The notes beneath the pieces were generated by a model. That model saw only the letters and a program-made list of their open reading frames with translations. It was not told where the DNA came from and ran no database searches. Of a DNA stretch of 64,000 nt, positions 33,816 to 41,661 are shown piece by piece. Numbering within the stretch: the first letter of the stretch is position 1; every line of letters starts with the position of its first letter. The stretch is from Luteolibacter algae (lineage in GTDB: Bacteria; Verrucomicrobiota; Verrucomicrobiia; Verrucomicrobiales; Akkermansiaceae), in the NCBI RefSeq assembly GCF_042683045.1, contig NZ_JBHUIT010000002.1:372001-436000 (forward strand). Direction: 5' to 3'. Position numbers and translations under genes: made by a program.

Positions 33816-35198
33816 ATGTCTTACGATCTCATTGTCATTGGTGGCGGCCCTGCCGGATATGTCGCTGCAATCCGCGCGGCCCAACATGGAAAAAAAGTTG
33901 CTTGTGTCGAGGCTGACCGAGCTGGCGGCACCTGCTTGAACTGGGGTTGTATCCCGACCAAGGCGCTCCTTAAAAATGCCGAGCTTTATCAGACGCTGAT
34001 GCACAAAGCCGGTGAAATGGGTCTCCAGATCCAGGGGCTCTCCTATGATTGGTCCGCGGTTGTCGGCCGGTCACGCAAGGTTTCGGATCGTCTTGCAGGC
34101 GGCATCGAGTTTCTTTTCAAGAAAAACAAAGTGGATTATATCCGCGGCTTTGGCTCCATCGAGTCCGAAGGAAAAGTAGGCGTGACCGCAGCGGATGGTG
34201 CCAAACAGGTCATCGAGGGAAAAAACATCATCATTGCCACCGGCTGTAAATCCCGTCCGCTCCCGCCGCTTCCTTTCAACGGCACATCGGTGATCGGCTC
34301 GAAGGAGGCAATGGTTCTCGCAGAACAGCCAAAGGAAATGATCATCATCGGTGCGGGCGCTATCGGTATCGAGTTTGCCTACATTTACAACGCATTCGGC
34401 ACGAAGGTGACCGTCATTGAGATGTTGCCCAATATTCTTCCGGTGGAAGATACTGAAATTGGCGAGGCTCTTGAGAAATCCCTCACAAAACAAGGGATCC
34501 GCTGCCTCACAAATACAAAAGTGACCGCAACCAAGGACCATGGTGACCGCGTGGAAATCACCGTGGAAGGGCCCAAGGAAAACGGAACTATCTCTGCGGA
34601 TGTCTGCCTGGTGGCAATTGGCATCCAGCCGGTTCTCCCGGGTGGGCAGGAGCCTGCACTGGATGAGCGAGGCTACATCACGGTGGGCGATCGCTATGAA
34701 ACAAATCTCCCGGGTGTATATGCAATCGGCGATATCAACGGGCCGCCATGGCTCGCGCACGTTGCGTCTTTCGAGGCTTTCCAATGTGTTGACGGCCTAT
34801 TTGTGGATGGCTTCAAACCCCGCAAGGTCACAAATTTCCCGGGTTGCACCTATTGCCATCCGCAGGTTGCTTCCGTTGGTAAAACCGAGCGCGCGCTCAA
34901 AGAGGAAGGCGTGGAGTATACCGTTGGAAAAATCCCATTCGTCGCAATCGGTAAAGCAGTCGCAGCCTCCGAGACAGATGGTTTCGCAAAGCTTCTCTAT
35001 GGCAAGAAACATGGCGAGCTATTGGGTGCTCACATCATCGGGGACAATGCCACCGAGCTAATCGCGGAAATGGGCCTGGCGCTGGATCAGGAACTCACCA
35101 TGGATGAAATCCACGCGACCATTCATGCGCATCCGACAATGTCCGAGGTCATCCACGAGGCAACTCTCGCGGCAGAAGGACACGCCATCCATTTCTAG
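33816..35198 (+). CDS. lpdA: Dihydrolipoyl dehydrogenase (E3)
   Basis: FAD flavoprotein that reoxidises dihydrolipoamide in 2-oxoacid dehydrogenase complexes and the glycine cleavage system. 460 residues. FAD-binding YDLIVIGGGPAGYVAAIRAA, the redox disulfide GGTCLNWGCIPTKALL, NAD-binding MIIIGAGAIGIEFAYIYNAFG, the second FAD segment GVYAIGDINGPP, and the interface active-site segment TIHAHPTMSEVIHEA are all intact. The ATG at 33816 was chosen because MSYDLIVIGGG is the family start. It stands alone with its own terminator, 6 kb from pdhAB. Confidence 0.96.
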   Translation: MSYDLIVIGGGPAGYVAAIRAAQHGKKVACVEADRAGGTCLNWGCIPTKALLKNAELYQTLMHKAGEMGLQIQGLSYDWSAVVGRSRKVSDRLAGGIEFLFKKNKVDYIRGFGSIESEGKVGVTAADGAKQVIEGKNIIIATGCKSRPLPPLPFNGTSVIGSKEAMVLAEQPKEMIIIGAGAIGIEFAYIYNAFGTKVTVIEMLPNILPVEDTEIGEALEKSLTKQGIRCLTNTKVTATKDHGDRVEITVEGPKENGTISADVCLVAIGIQPVLPGGQEPALDERGYITVGDRYETNLPGVYAIGDINGPPWLAHVASFEAFQCVDGLFVDGFKPRKVTNFPGCTYCHPQVASVGKTERALKEEGVEYTVGKIPFVAIGKAVAASETDGFAKLLYGKKHGELLGAHIIGDNATELIAEMGLALDQELTMDEIHATIHAHPTMSEVIHEATLAAEGHAIHF

Positions 35199-35227
35199 GG
35201 AGTTCCCTCATTACCAAATCTAAACCG

Positions 35228-35263
35228 AAGCCACGTTTCCCGCCCGGGAGGCGTGGCTTTTTT
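35228..35263 (+). terminator. Rho-independent terminator of lpdA
   Basis: AAGCCACG (35228-35235) pairs with CGTGGCTT (35252-35259), followed by a T-run, 30 bases after the lpdA stop. Confidence 0.85.
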
Positions 35264-35317
35264 CAAATAACAGTGCTGAACTTTCCTGAGCCGCCGAGAG
35301 ACGGAGGGATATTATTT

Positions 35318-36109
35318 TTATTTGAGAAACTTGGAAATCTCTCCCTGTAGCCAGCTTTCATTTTCCCAGGGAACACGGTGTCCGGCTTCCGGTGCGGTTC
35401 TCAAAATGGAACTAGGGACAAGCGCCGATGCTTCCGCGGCGTAGGCGTGGAACTTTGGGTCTTGTTCTCCTGCGATCCAAAGGACGGGAATATCAATTTC
35501 GCCTAGTCTGTCCCAGAGAGGCTGCTGATTGCCCAGAGACCAATCCACAAAACTGCGGGCAATCTCGCGCCGCCGCTGAATCAGTTTTTTGTCCTCGCGC
35601 TCGTCTCTCATCGCGCCGCCAAGCAGAGATTGCGAATTCCATTTTTGGAGAAATTCTCCCCAACCAATTGTCAGCGCCTGGGTTGCCCACAGTGTGTCAT
35701 GGCTGCGGCGGGCGGAGGCTTCCGCAGGATCTTTCAAGCCTGGATTCGCCGAGATAATGATTGCCGCATCCCACGGGCCTTTTTCCAAGAGTGCATGCAA
35801 TGCCAGCCGGCCGCCCATGGAGTAGCCGAGCAAGACACGCCGCTGGCCCCGGGAGACTTCGCCCGCAGCATCGGCATTAAGCCGTTTGCCGAATTCTGGC
35901 ATGGGCACACTCTCGCACTGGAGAAAACGCCAGAGATCGACCGCACGGGTCGCGATTCCCTGCTTAGCTAGCTGACTGGCCAAGGAGCGCCAATCCGAGG
36001 CTGTGCCCACGGCACCGTGGAGGCACCAGATTTCTGTGGGCACCGAGGTCTCGTCTGTCCGCTTGGCGGCTTCTAGGCGCTCGTCGGTCTCTTTTGAAGT
36101 TTGGATCAC
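35318..36109 (-). CDS. Alpha/beta hydrolase, MenH-like
   Basis: A 263-residue single-domain hydrolase. The oxyanion-hole segment is CLHGAVGTASDWRSLA. The nucleophile elbow is LLGYSMGGRLALHALL, and GYSMGGR is typical of MenH (SHCHC synthase in menaquinone synthesis) and related enzymes. The acid is in IAGEQDPKFH and the histidine in EAGHRVPWENE. The GTG start overlaps the stop of the GYF-domain gene by four bases (GTGA), so translation is coupled. No other men gene is present, so MenH is a plausible but unproven name. Confidence 0.75.
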   Translation of the reverse strand: MIQTSKETDERLEAAKRTDETSVPTEIWCLHGAVGTASDWRSLASQLAKQGIATRAVDLWRFLQCESVPMPEFGKRLNADAAGEVSRGQRRVLLGYSMGGRLALHALLEKGPWDAAIIISANPGLKDPAEASARRSHDTLWATQALTIGWGEFLQKWNSQSLLGGAMRDEREDKKLIQRRREIARSFVDWSLGNQQPLWDRLGEIDIPVLWIAGEQDPKFHAYAAEASALVPSSILRTAPEAGHRVPWENESWLQGEISKFLK

Positions 36110-36882
36110 TGGGCGGAGCGTATTTGTCTTTCCTCTTCGATCTTGCGGATGAAGTTCTCGATGGTTTCCCGGTATGGATCGTCAGGACCCGTCTGCGTCA
36201 TCGAAACGGCGACGAAGATCGCTGCGGCGATCGCCAGGAGAAAGCTTCCCCAGTAGAGAATCGCGAGAATCCAGCCGATCGTATCGAGTTTTTTATGATC
36301 AGCGTAGCCTTCCGGGCAGACCAGAAGCCGATAGCCCAGCCAGATATTGAGCAAGGGAATGAAGAGGCCGAGAAACCATAAGCGGGTCATCGCCAAATTC
36401 TGGAACCGCTTCAGCAGGGCGATCAGTGAAACGATAATCGGTAGGAATGAGAGCACGGCCACACCCAGTCCAAGCTGGTCGGCAGCGACGCTTCCGGCCA
36501 GTTGCTGGGAGACAAAGGAGAGGGCCACCAACCAGATCACGGGGAAGATATAGCTCATAAAGAAGAAAACACTGCGTGAGACACCGGGCCATCGGCCTTC
36601 GTTTCTCAGTCTTTCCTCGGGAGTTTCTTCAGGTTGGAATTCGGTGAAAGCTGTGGCGGAATCTTCTACGGCTTCACCAGAAGCATCCTTGTTTTTCTGG
36701 AACAATCCTTCGATCTCGCCGGAGGGGATCCAGTCTTCCATCCCATCCTTCCAGACCATATCCAGGCGTGGGTTGAGTTTGCCACGCTCGGCTTCGTATT
36801 TGAGATCGTCCAAAGAGACTGGCCCGAATTGTTGCCCTTCGTGGGTCACATACCATTCTTTGGTTAAATCGGGATCCTCCAT
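36106..36882 (-). CDS. GYF_2-domain membrane protein
   Basis: 258 residues. Residues of about 8-62 are a bacterial GYF_2 domain (WYVTHEGQQFGPVSLDDLKY, DGMEDWIPSGEIEGLF), a presumed protein- or peptide-binding module in the cytoplasm. Residues of about 105-235 contain four or five membrane helices resembling DUF805 proteins (IVSLIALLKRFQNLAMTRLW, FLGLFIPLLNIWLGYRLLVC). It starts close to the divergent moaA gene, so their promoters are in the same short gap. The function is unknown. It is coupled to the downstream hydrolase by a four-base overlap. Confidence 0.8.
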   Translation of the reverse strand: MEDPDLTKEWYVTHEGQQFGPVSLDDLKYEAERGKLNPRLDMVWKDGMEDWIPSGEIEGLFQKNKDASGEAVEDSATAFTEFQPEETPEERLRNEGRWPGVSRSVFFFMSYIFPVIWLVALSFVSQQLAGSVAADQLGLGVAVLSFLPIIVSLIALLKRFQNLAMTRLWFLGLFIPLLNIWLGYRLLVCPEGYADHKKLDTIGWILAILYWGSFLLAIAAAIFVAVSMTQTGPDDPYRETIENFIRKIEEERQIRSAQ

Positions 36883-36996
36883 AAAGCTTAACTATCAAAG
36901 GCAATTTCCCGTGTCAACGTGCAGGCGACCGGAAGATTAGAGCCTATCCGGAAATTTTTTGGTAATTCGGAACAGCGAATGCAGTATTTAGAGGTG

Positions 36997-37995
36997 ATGG
37001 ATTTGCAGGACAAGCTGGGGAGAGGTGTGAGGGATTTGAGAATATCTGTAACGGATCGCTGCAATTTTCGGTGCCGCTATTGTATGCCAGCTGAAGTATT
37101 TGGCCCGGGTTACGCATTTTTGCCGAAGGATGACCTTCTGACGTTCGAGGAAATGGTGAGACTTGTGCGGATTCTCGTGCCTCTGGGTGTGGGAAAGATC
37201 CGTCTGACCGGAGGGGAGCCTCTCTTGAGACGCGGAGTGGCGGATCTCGTGGCGATGATCGCCGCTGTCGACGGTGTCCACGATCTGGCGATGACAACCA
37301 ATGGTGTCCTGCTTTCCCATCATGCGGAGGAGCTTGCGCTAGCTGGAATGAACCGGGTGACTGTGTCTCTGGATTCTCTCGACCCCGCGATTTTTGCCAG
37401 GATGAATGGCACCGGCGCAAAGGTGGATCGCGTCATCGCCGGAATATTGGCTGCGAAAAACTTTGGATTACCGGTGAAGGTAAATTCCGTCATCCAGCGG
37501 GGTGTGAACGAAGATCAGATCCTACCTTTGGCGAGGTGGGCGCGGGAAGCGGATGTCGACCTCCGCTTCATCGAATACATGGATGTTGGCGAGACGAATG
37601 GATGGGATATGTCGCAGGTAGTTCCCGGGGCGGAAATTCTGGAAATTCTCGGCACGGAATTCGAGCTGCAGCCCAGAGCCGCTGCCTACCGGGGAGAAGT
37701 AGCGGTGAATTGGAAGCACCTTGGAAGCAGACAGGAAATCGGGCTGATCCAATCGGTCAGCTCTCCGTTTTGCCGGGATTGCCAACGGCTGAGACTTTCC
37801 GCAGACGGAAAGATTTTTACCTGCCTGTTCGCGGAATCCGGCCATGACCTGCGCGGTATTTTACGCGGTGGATTGGGGGACCGTATGGTTTCCTCCGTTG
37901 TTGAGGATATATGGCGGGCAAGGGTGGATCGTTACTCGGAGCTGAGAGGAAAAGTCGCGATGAAAAAGGCGGAAATGAGCTACCTCGGCGGTTGA
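36997..37995 (+). CDS. moaA: GTP 3',8-cyclase (molybdenum cofactor synthesis)
   Basis: Radical SAM enzyme for the first step of molybdopterin synthesis. The N-terminal cluster is in RISVTDRCNFRCRYCMP (CxxxCxxC) and the SAM-binding segment is KIRLTGGEPLLRRGV. The C-terminal cluster is in SSPFCRDCQRLRLSADG, with the third cysteine in KIFTCLFA. The chain ends in Gly-Gly (SYLGG), which is needed for activity in characterised MoaA. I chose the ATG at 36997 because MDLQDKLGR is the usual family start; ATGs at 36979 and 36919 are alternatives. No other moa or moe gene is nearby. Confidence 0.94.
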   Translation: MDLQDKLGRGVRDLRISVTDRCNFRCRYCMPAEVFGPGYAFLPKDDLLTFEEMVRLVRILVPLGVGKIRLTGGEPLLRRGVADLVAMIAAVDGVHDLAMTTNGVLLSHHAEELALAGMNRVTVSLDSLDPAIFARMNGTGAKVDRVIAGILAAKNFGLPVKVNSVIQRGVNEDQILPLARWAREADVDLRFIEYMDVGETNGWDMSQVVPGAEILEILGTEFELQPRAAAYRGEVAVNWKHLGSRQEIGLIQSVSSPFCRDCQRLRLSADGKIFTCLFAESGHDLRGILRGGLGDRMVSSVVEDIWRARVDRYSELRGKVAMKKAEMSYLGG

Positions 37996-38012
37996 GGGTG
38001 GTTAGTGAGGAC

Positions 38013-38051
38013 AAAAAAACCGCCGGAAGGTAAAATTACCTAACCGGCGGT
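38013..38051 (-). terminator. Terminator of the entericidin-like gene
   Basis: On the minus strand ACCGCCGG (38051-38044) pairs with CCGGCGGT (38027-38020), extended inside by AGGTAA/TTACCT, and followed by a run of seven T (38019-38013). Confidence 0.85.
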
Positions 38052-38079
38052 GTTATGCTATGGCTTACAAGGTAAGGGG

Positions 38080-38268
38080 TCAGTGTGTTGCGTGGGTCTG
38101 GATCTCGTCGCCGACTTTTTCGACGTCTTGGCCGAATCCGCGAGTGGTTGCACATGAAGTTGAGGCGAGTGCGAGAATGGTCGCCGCACCGGCTGCCATG
38201 GCTACCATGCGAAGTGGAGGTTTTTTGGAAGTTTGTTCGACGGTCTTGCTGATAAATAGTGGATTCAT
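38080..38268 (-). CDS. Entericidin-like small lipoprotein
   Basis: A 62-residue protein with an N-terminal membrane segment (MVAMAAGAATILALASTSC). The cysteine lies in a lipobox-like LASTSC and is followed by ATTRGFGQDVEKVGDEIQTHA. The segment TRGFGQDVEKVG matches the entericidin A/B family (RGFGEDIKHLG in the E. coli protein), small envelope lipoproteins. The ATG at 38268 gives a compact signal peptide; an ATG at 38304 would add 12 residues. It is a single gene with its own terminator, facing moaA. Entericidins are associated with stationary-phase stress; the role here is not known. Confidence 0.75.
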   Translation of the reverse strand: MNPLFISKTVEQTSKKPPLRMVAMAAGAATILALASTSCATTRGFGQDVEKVGDEIQTHATH

Positions 38269-38440
38269 GATACCTCTACCTATTGCGCGAAATATGCCAC
38301 TCACGGCAAATTGCCCAAACCCTAGCTTTTAAAAGGGATTCCGGCGGCAGGTGGCATCTCGGCACTTCCGAATGCGATGCAGTTTGCAAGGCATTGCAAC
38401 AAATGGTGCGAACTTTTTGCACGGAGCAGCAGCCTGACAT

Positions 38441-39619
38441 TCAAGACAGACGTCGAGCACCTTCAGCCGGGCGACTTGCAAAGATTTCCGGTGGGAAGCC
38501 GAACTTTGCTTCGTAGCTTTTCACCATTGCAGCTGCAATGGCTTCGGCCTTACTGGCTTCACAGAGTGTAACGGTAGATCCGCCAAAGCCGCCTCCTGTC
38601 ATCCGGGCGCCGATGACGCCGCCTGCGGCACCTAGCGTGGCGGCGGTTTCGACCAGCTGATCCAACTCCGGGCAGGAGACCTCAAAATCGTCCCGCAGCG
38701 AATTGTGGCTTTCGTACATCAAGCGGCCGACTTCCTGGAAGTCTCCTTTGCGCAAGGATTCCACAGCCCCGATGGTGCGGGCGATTTCGCCGACAACGTG
38801 ACGGGAGCGGCGGTAGGTTACCTCATCCATCTTTTCTTTGGCTGCATCCAGATCTGCAGGGGAAACATCGCGCCAGCTGCCTTTTCCGATCGCGATCAGG
38901 CCGTCTTCGGTGTTTTTCCGGCGGGCTGCATAGCCTCCATCGGAAAGCTCGTGGGAGACTTTTGTGTTGGAGATGAGGATGGTGAGATCGTCATGTTTGA
39001 AAGGAACCATTTCAGGCTCGCCGGTTTGGCAATCGATCAAAACCAGCTCGCCGTCTTTCCCGAAAGCGGAGGCAAATTGATCCATGATTCCGCAGGGGAC
39101 CCCTGCGTAATCGTGTTCCGCTTTCTGCGCGAGCAGGGCCATTTCCTTTGTAGGCATCGTATTGCCGGTGAGGCCGAGAATGAGGACTGCAACAGCACAC
39201 TCAAGGGCGGCGGACGATGAAAGGCCAGCACCACCAGGAAGGCTGGAGATAATGAACGCATCAAATCCAGGGACTTCCACACCCCGCTCGTGAAAGCCGT
39301 GAATCACACCCCGCAGATAGTTCGACCACTTGGGAGTTGCCTTGTTTTGCGGCGCACAAACGGCGAAGCAGGCGGTCTCGGAGGTAAAGGCCGTGCCGGC
39401 ACGGACTTCCGTGGTCCCATTGGGAGCCGCTGCGATAACCACCGTGCGCTCAATGGCGAATGGGAGCACGAATCCATCGCAATAATCGATATGCTCGCCG
39501 ATGAGATTGACCCGTCCCGGAGCTGCGGCAACGATGGTTGCTTCCTTGCCGTAGCGGGCTTTGAGTTCGTCCTTGGCGATTTTTACGAGATCAGCGATTG
39601 GTGGATTCGGAGCGAGCAT
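38441..39619 (-). CDS. galK: Galactokinase
   Basis: Phosphorylates galactose to galactose-1-phosphate with ATP. 392 residues of the GHMP kinase fold. The galactose signature is GRVNLIGEHIDYCDGFVLPF, the ATP motif is LPGGAGLSSSAALECAVAV, the catalytic Asp region is CGIMDQFASAFG, and the third motif is GARMTGGGFGGSTVTL. It lies 37 bases downstream of a sodium/solute symporter on the same strand, giving a galactose uptake and phosphorylation operon. galT and galE are not in the window. Confidence 0.95.
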   Translation of the reverse strand: MLAPNPPIADLVKIAKDELKARYGKEATIVAAAPGRVNLIGEHIDYCDGFVLPFAIERTVVIAAAPNGTTEVRAGTAFTSETACFAVCAPQNKATPKWSNYLRGVIHGFHERGVEVPGFDAFIISSLPGGAGLSSSAALECAVAVLILGLTGNTMPTKEMALLAQKAEHDYAGVPCGIMDQFASAFGKDGELVLIDCQTGEPEMVPFKHDDLTILISNTKVSHELSDGGYAARRKNTEDGLIAIGKGSWRDVSPADLDAAKEKMDEVTYRRSRHVVGEIARTIGAVESLRKGDFQEVGRLMYESHNSLRDDFEVSCPELDQLVETAATLGAAGGVIGARMTGGGFGGSTVTLCEASKAEAIAAAMVKSYEAKFGFPPEIFASRPAEGARRLS

Positions 39620-39656
39620 GAGCCGGATTCTAAATGGGATTCTTGGTTATTGGCGC

Positions 39657-41291
39657 TTATTGAGCGAAAAACGCGTAGATGGCGATGACTGCAACGATCA
39701 GGATCAAGCTTGCCCATTTAGCATTTTTCCAGGGAGTCATGTCGATCGGTGTGGTGGTCTCCAGAATCCATGCGGTCGGGCGTGGAGCCACGGTGCCCCA
39801 TACGATCATGAGAATGACAAGGCTGGCGAAGACGAAGCCGAGGAAATGGAAGTTATAAACAAAAACACTGTCTACGGCCGGACCGACACCCGGGATGAAA
39901 TATTTCACCGCAATCATAACGAGACCGAGGATGAGAGCCACGAATGCCGCCTTCGCGGGAACGCGCTTGTGAAGCATACCTACTACCACAACCGCGAAAA
40001 TCGGGATGAAGTAGATCGCGTTCATGTCCTGAAGGTATTTGAAAATACTGTCTTGGCCGGCTAGAAGCGGAGCCACGAACATTGCTGCGATGGCAATAGC
40101 GACCACGAAGATTTTGGCAGCCTTCACCATCTGCTGTTCCGAGCCCTTTGGATTGATGACGTGGTGATAGAGACCGATGCTGAAAAGCGCGGAGGTGCTG
40201 TTCAATGCAGCATTGAAGGAACTGAGAATGGCTCCGACCATGACTGCTGCGAAGAAGCCTGTGAGATATGGAGGAAGAACACCACGAACCAGAGTGCCGT
40301 AGGCGTAGTCATTGGAGATACCGTCCGCTGCATAGAGGTGGAAGGCGATGATGCCGGGAATCACCAGATAAATCGGCCCGAGGAGCTTGAGCGCACCGGT
40401 AAGGAGCACGCCCTTTTGACCTTCTGCGAGGCTGCTAGCGCCGAAGGTGCGCTGGATGATCTGCTGGTTGGTGCACCAGTAGAAGAGGTTGAGAAGTGCC
40501 ACACCGGTGAAGAGAGTGCTGAACGGAACGCTGGTTTCCGGGCTGCCGATGGAATTGAGTCGATCAGGATTTGCTTCCTTGAGGATACTCCAACCTTCCA
40601 GGATACCTTCGCCATTGCTGACCTTGTTGAGGGCAAACCAAGCGATCATCACACCGCCGACAAGAAGCCCGATCCCGTTGATCGTATCGAGAACGGCCAG
40701 GGTTTTAAGGTTTCCAAAACGTGAGTAGAGCGAGCCCATGATGCCGATGAGAAAGACCGTCATCCAGAGGATGACTGTGTCCGGCTGGACGACGTTCCCG
40801 AAGAAATTCACAGGCTCGGTGATGCCGGTGAGCGATTTCAGGTCCAGCATCTGGGAGAGGCCAACCGCGCCGCTGTAAAGAATGATCGGAATGAGAAGAA
40901 ATGCGTAGGCGAGAAGGAAAATCATGTTCGCCAGGCTTTGCGTGGATTTATCGAAGCGATTTTCCAGGAACTGGGGCACAGTGGTAATGCCGGTGCGGAG
41001 GAACTTGGGCAGGAAGAACATCGCCATCAGGACAAGGGCGATGACTGCGACAACTTCCCAAGCCATCACGCAGAGTCCGTCTTTGAACGCCGCTCCATTC
41101 AGGCCCACCATCTGCTCGGTGGAGAGGTTGGTCAGCAAGAGGGAGCCGGCAATGATAGGGAAAGTCAGGGATCGACCACCCAGGAAGAAGCCCTCGGATG
41201 TGCTGGATTCATCCTTCCGTGTGAGGAACCAGGTGAGTCCTGCCGCGAAGGCGGTGAATAGGACGAACGATATCAGAGTCAGTGCGTGCAT
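39657..41291 (-). CDS. Sodium/solute symporter (SSS family), probable sugar transporter
   Basis: A 544-residue inner-membrane protein with about 14 helices. The SSS-family segments FFLGGRSLTFPIIAGSLLLT (unwound first helix with STEQMVGLNG), FYWCTNQQIIQRTFGA and VMVGAILSSFNAALNSTSAL are clear. The segment YWCTNQQIIQR is typical of the SGLT sugar branch. Its position as first gene of an operon with galK points to galactose or a related sugar as substrate, with sodium as coupling ion. Confidence 0.9.
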   Translation of the reverse strand: MHALTLISFVLFTAFAAGLTWFLTRKDESSTSEGFFLGGRSLTFPIIAGSLLLTNLSTEQMVGLNGAAFKDGLCVMAWEVVAVIALVLMAMFFLPKFLRTGITTVPQFLENRFDKSTQSLANMIFLLAYAFLLIPIILYSGAVGLSQMLDLKSLTGITEPVNFFGNVVQPDTVILWMTVFLIGIMGSLYSRFGNLKTLAVLDTINGIGLLVGGVMIAWFALNKVSNGEGILEGWSILKEANPDRLNSIGSPETSVPFSTLFTGVALLNLFYWCTNQQIIQRTFGASSLAEGQKGVLLTGALKLLGPIYLVIPGIIAFHLYAADGISNDYAYGTLVRGVLPPYLTGFFAAVMVGAILSSFNAALNSTSALFSIGLYHHVINPKGSEQQMVKAAKIFVVAIAIAAMFVAPLLAGQDSIFKYLQDMNAIYFIPIFAVVVVGMLHKRVPAKAAFVALILGLVMIAVKYFIPGVGPAVDSVFVYNFHFLGFVFASLVILMIVWGTVAPRPTAWILETTTPIDMTPWKNAKWASLILIVAVIAIYAFFAQ

Positions 41292-41661
41292 GTTTGGATT
41301 TTTGGAGTTTGCGAGGCGGTTACCGGAAAAATCTGATTAGAAGTGATGCTTACTACCAGAAAAACTTGCAGAACTCTCCGAGAAACCACGTTTTTTCGGG
41401 GATTGAATACGGTGTCATCACACGGTTGTTGGAAAATCGACAATGTTTACCCGGCTTATATCAAATGAAGGCAGGGTTTATACGTGAATTGCAGCTTTAT
41501 CGCGGAAGCGGTAGCGATGGTGTCCCGCAATCAGGGATGCCTGGGGGAATCCACAGTTTTCGCGGGAATAGACACTTTGCACCCACCAGGTGAAATTTCC
41601 GTAAACTTTCCGGTTTTCAATCCGGGTTTGCCAGCGTTCAATGCCGGCACGTCCCCGACTT
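41292..41661. promoter_or_regulatory. Divergent regulatory region, symporter-galK and rpiB-glyA
   Basis: About 350-370 bases without a supported gene. It separates the minus-strand galactose operon from the plus-strand RpiB-GlyA fusion and must hold both promoters. I looked for glycine, tetrahydrofolate and ZTP riboswitch cores before glyA and did not recognise one. Confidence 0.35.

Noticed and set aside
41292..41661. Riboswitch before the rpiB-glyA fusion
   Set aside because: No glycine, tetrahydrofolate, ZTP or SAM riboswitch core could be recognised by eye; a covariance-model search would be needed to reopen this.
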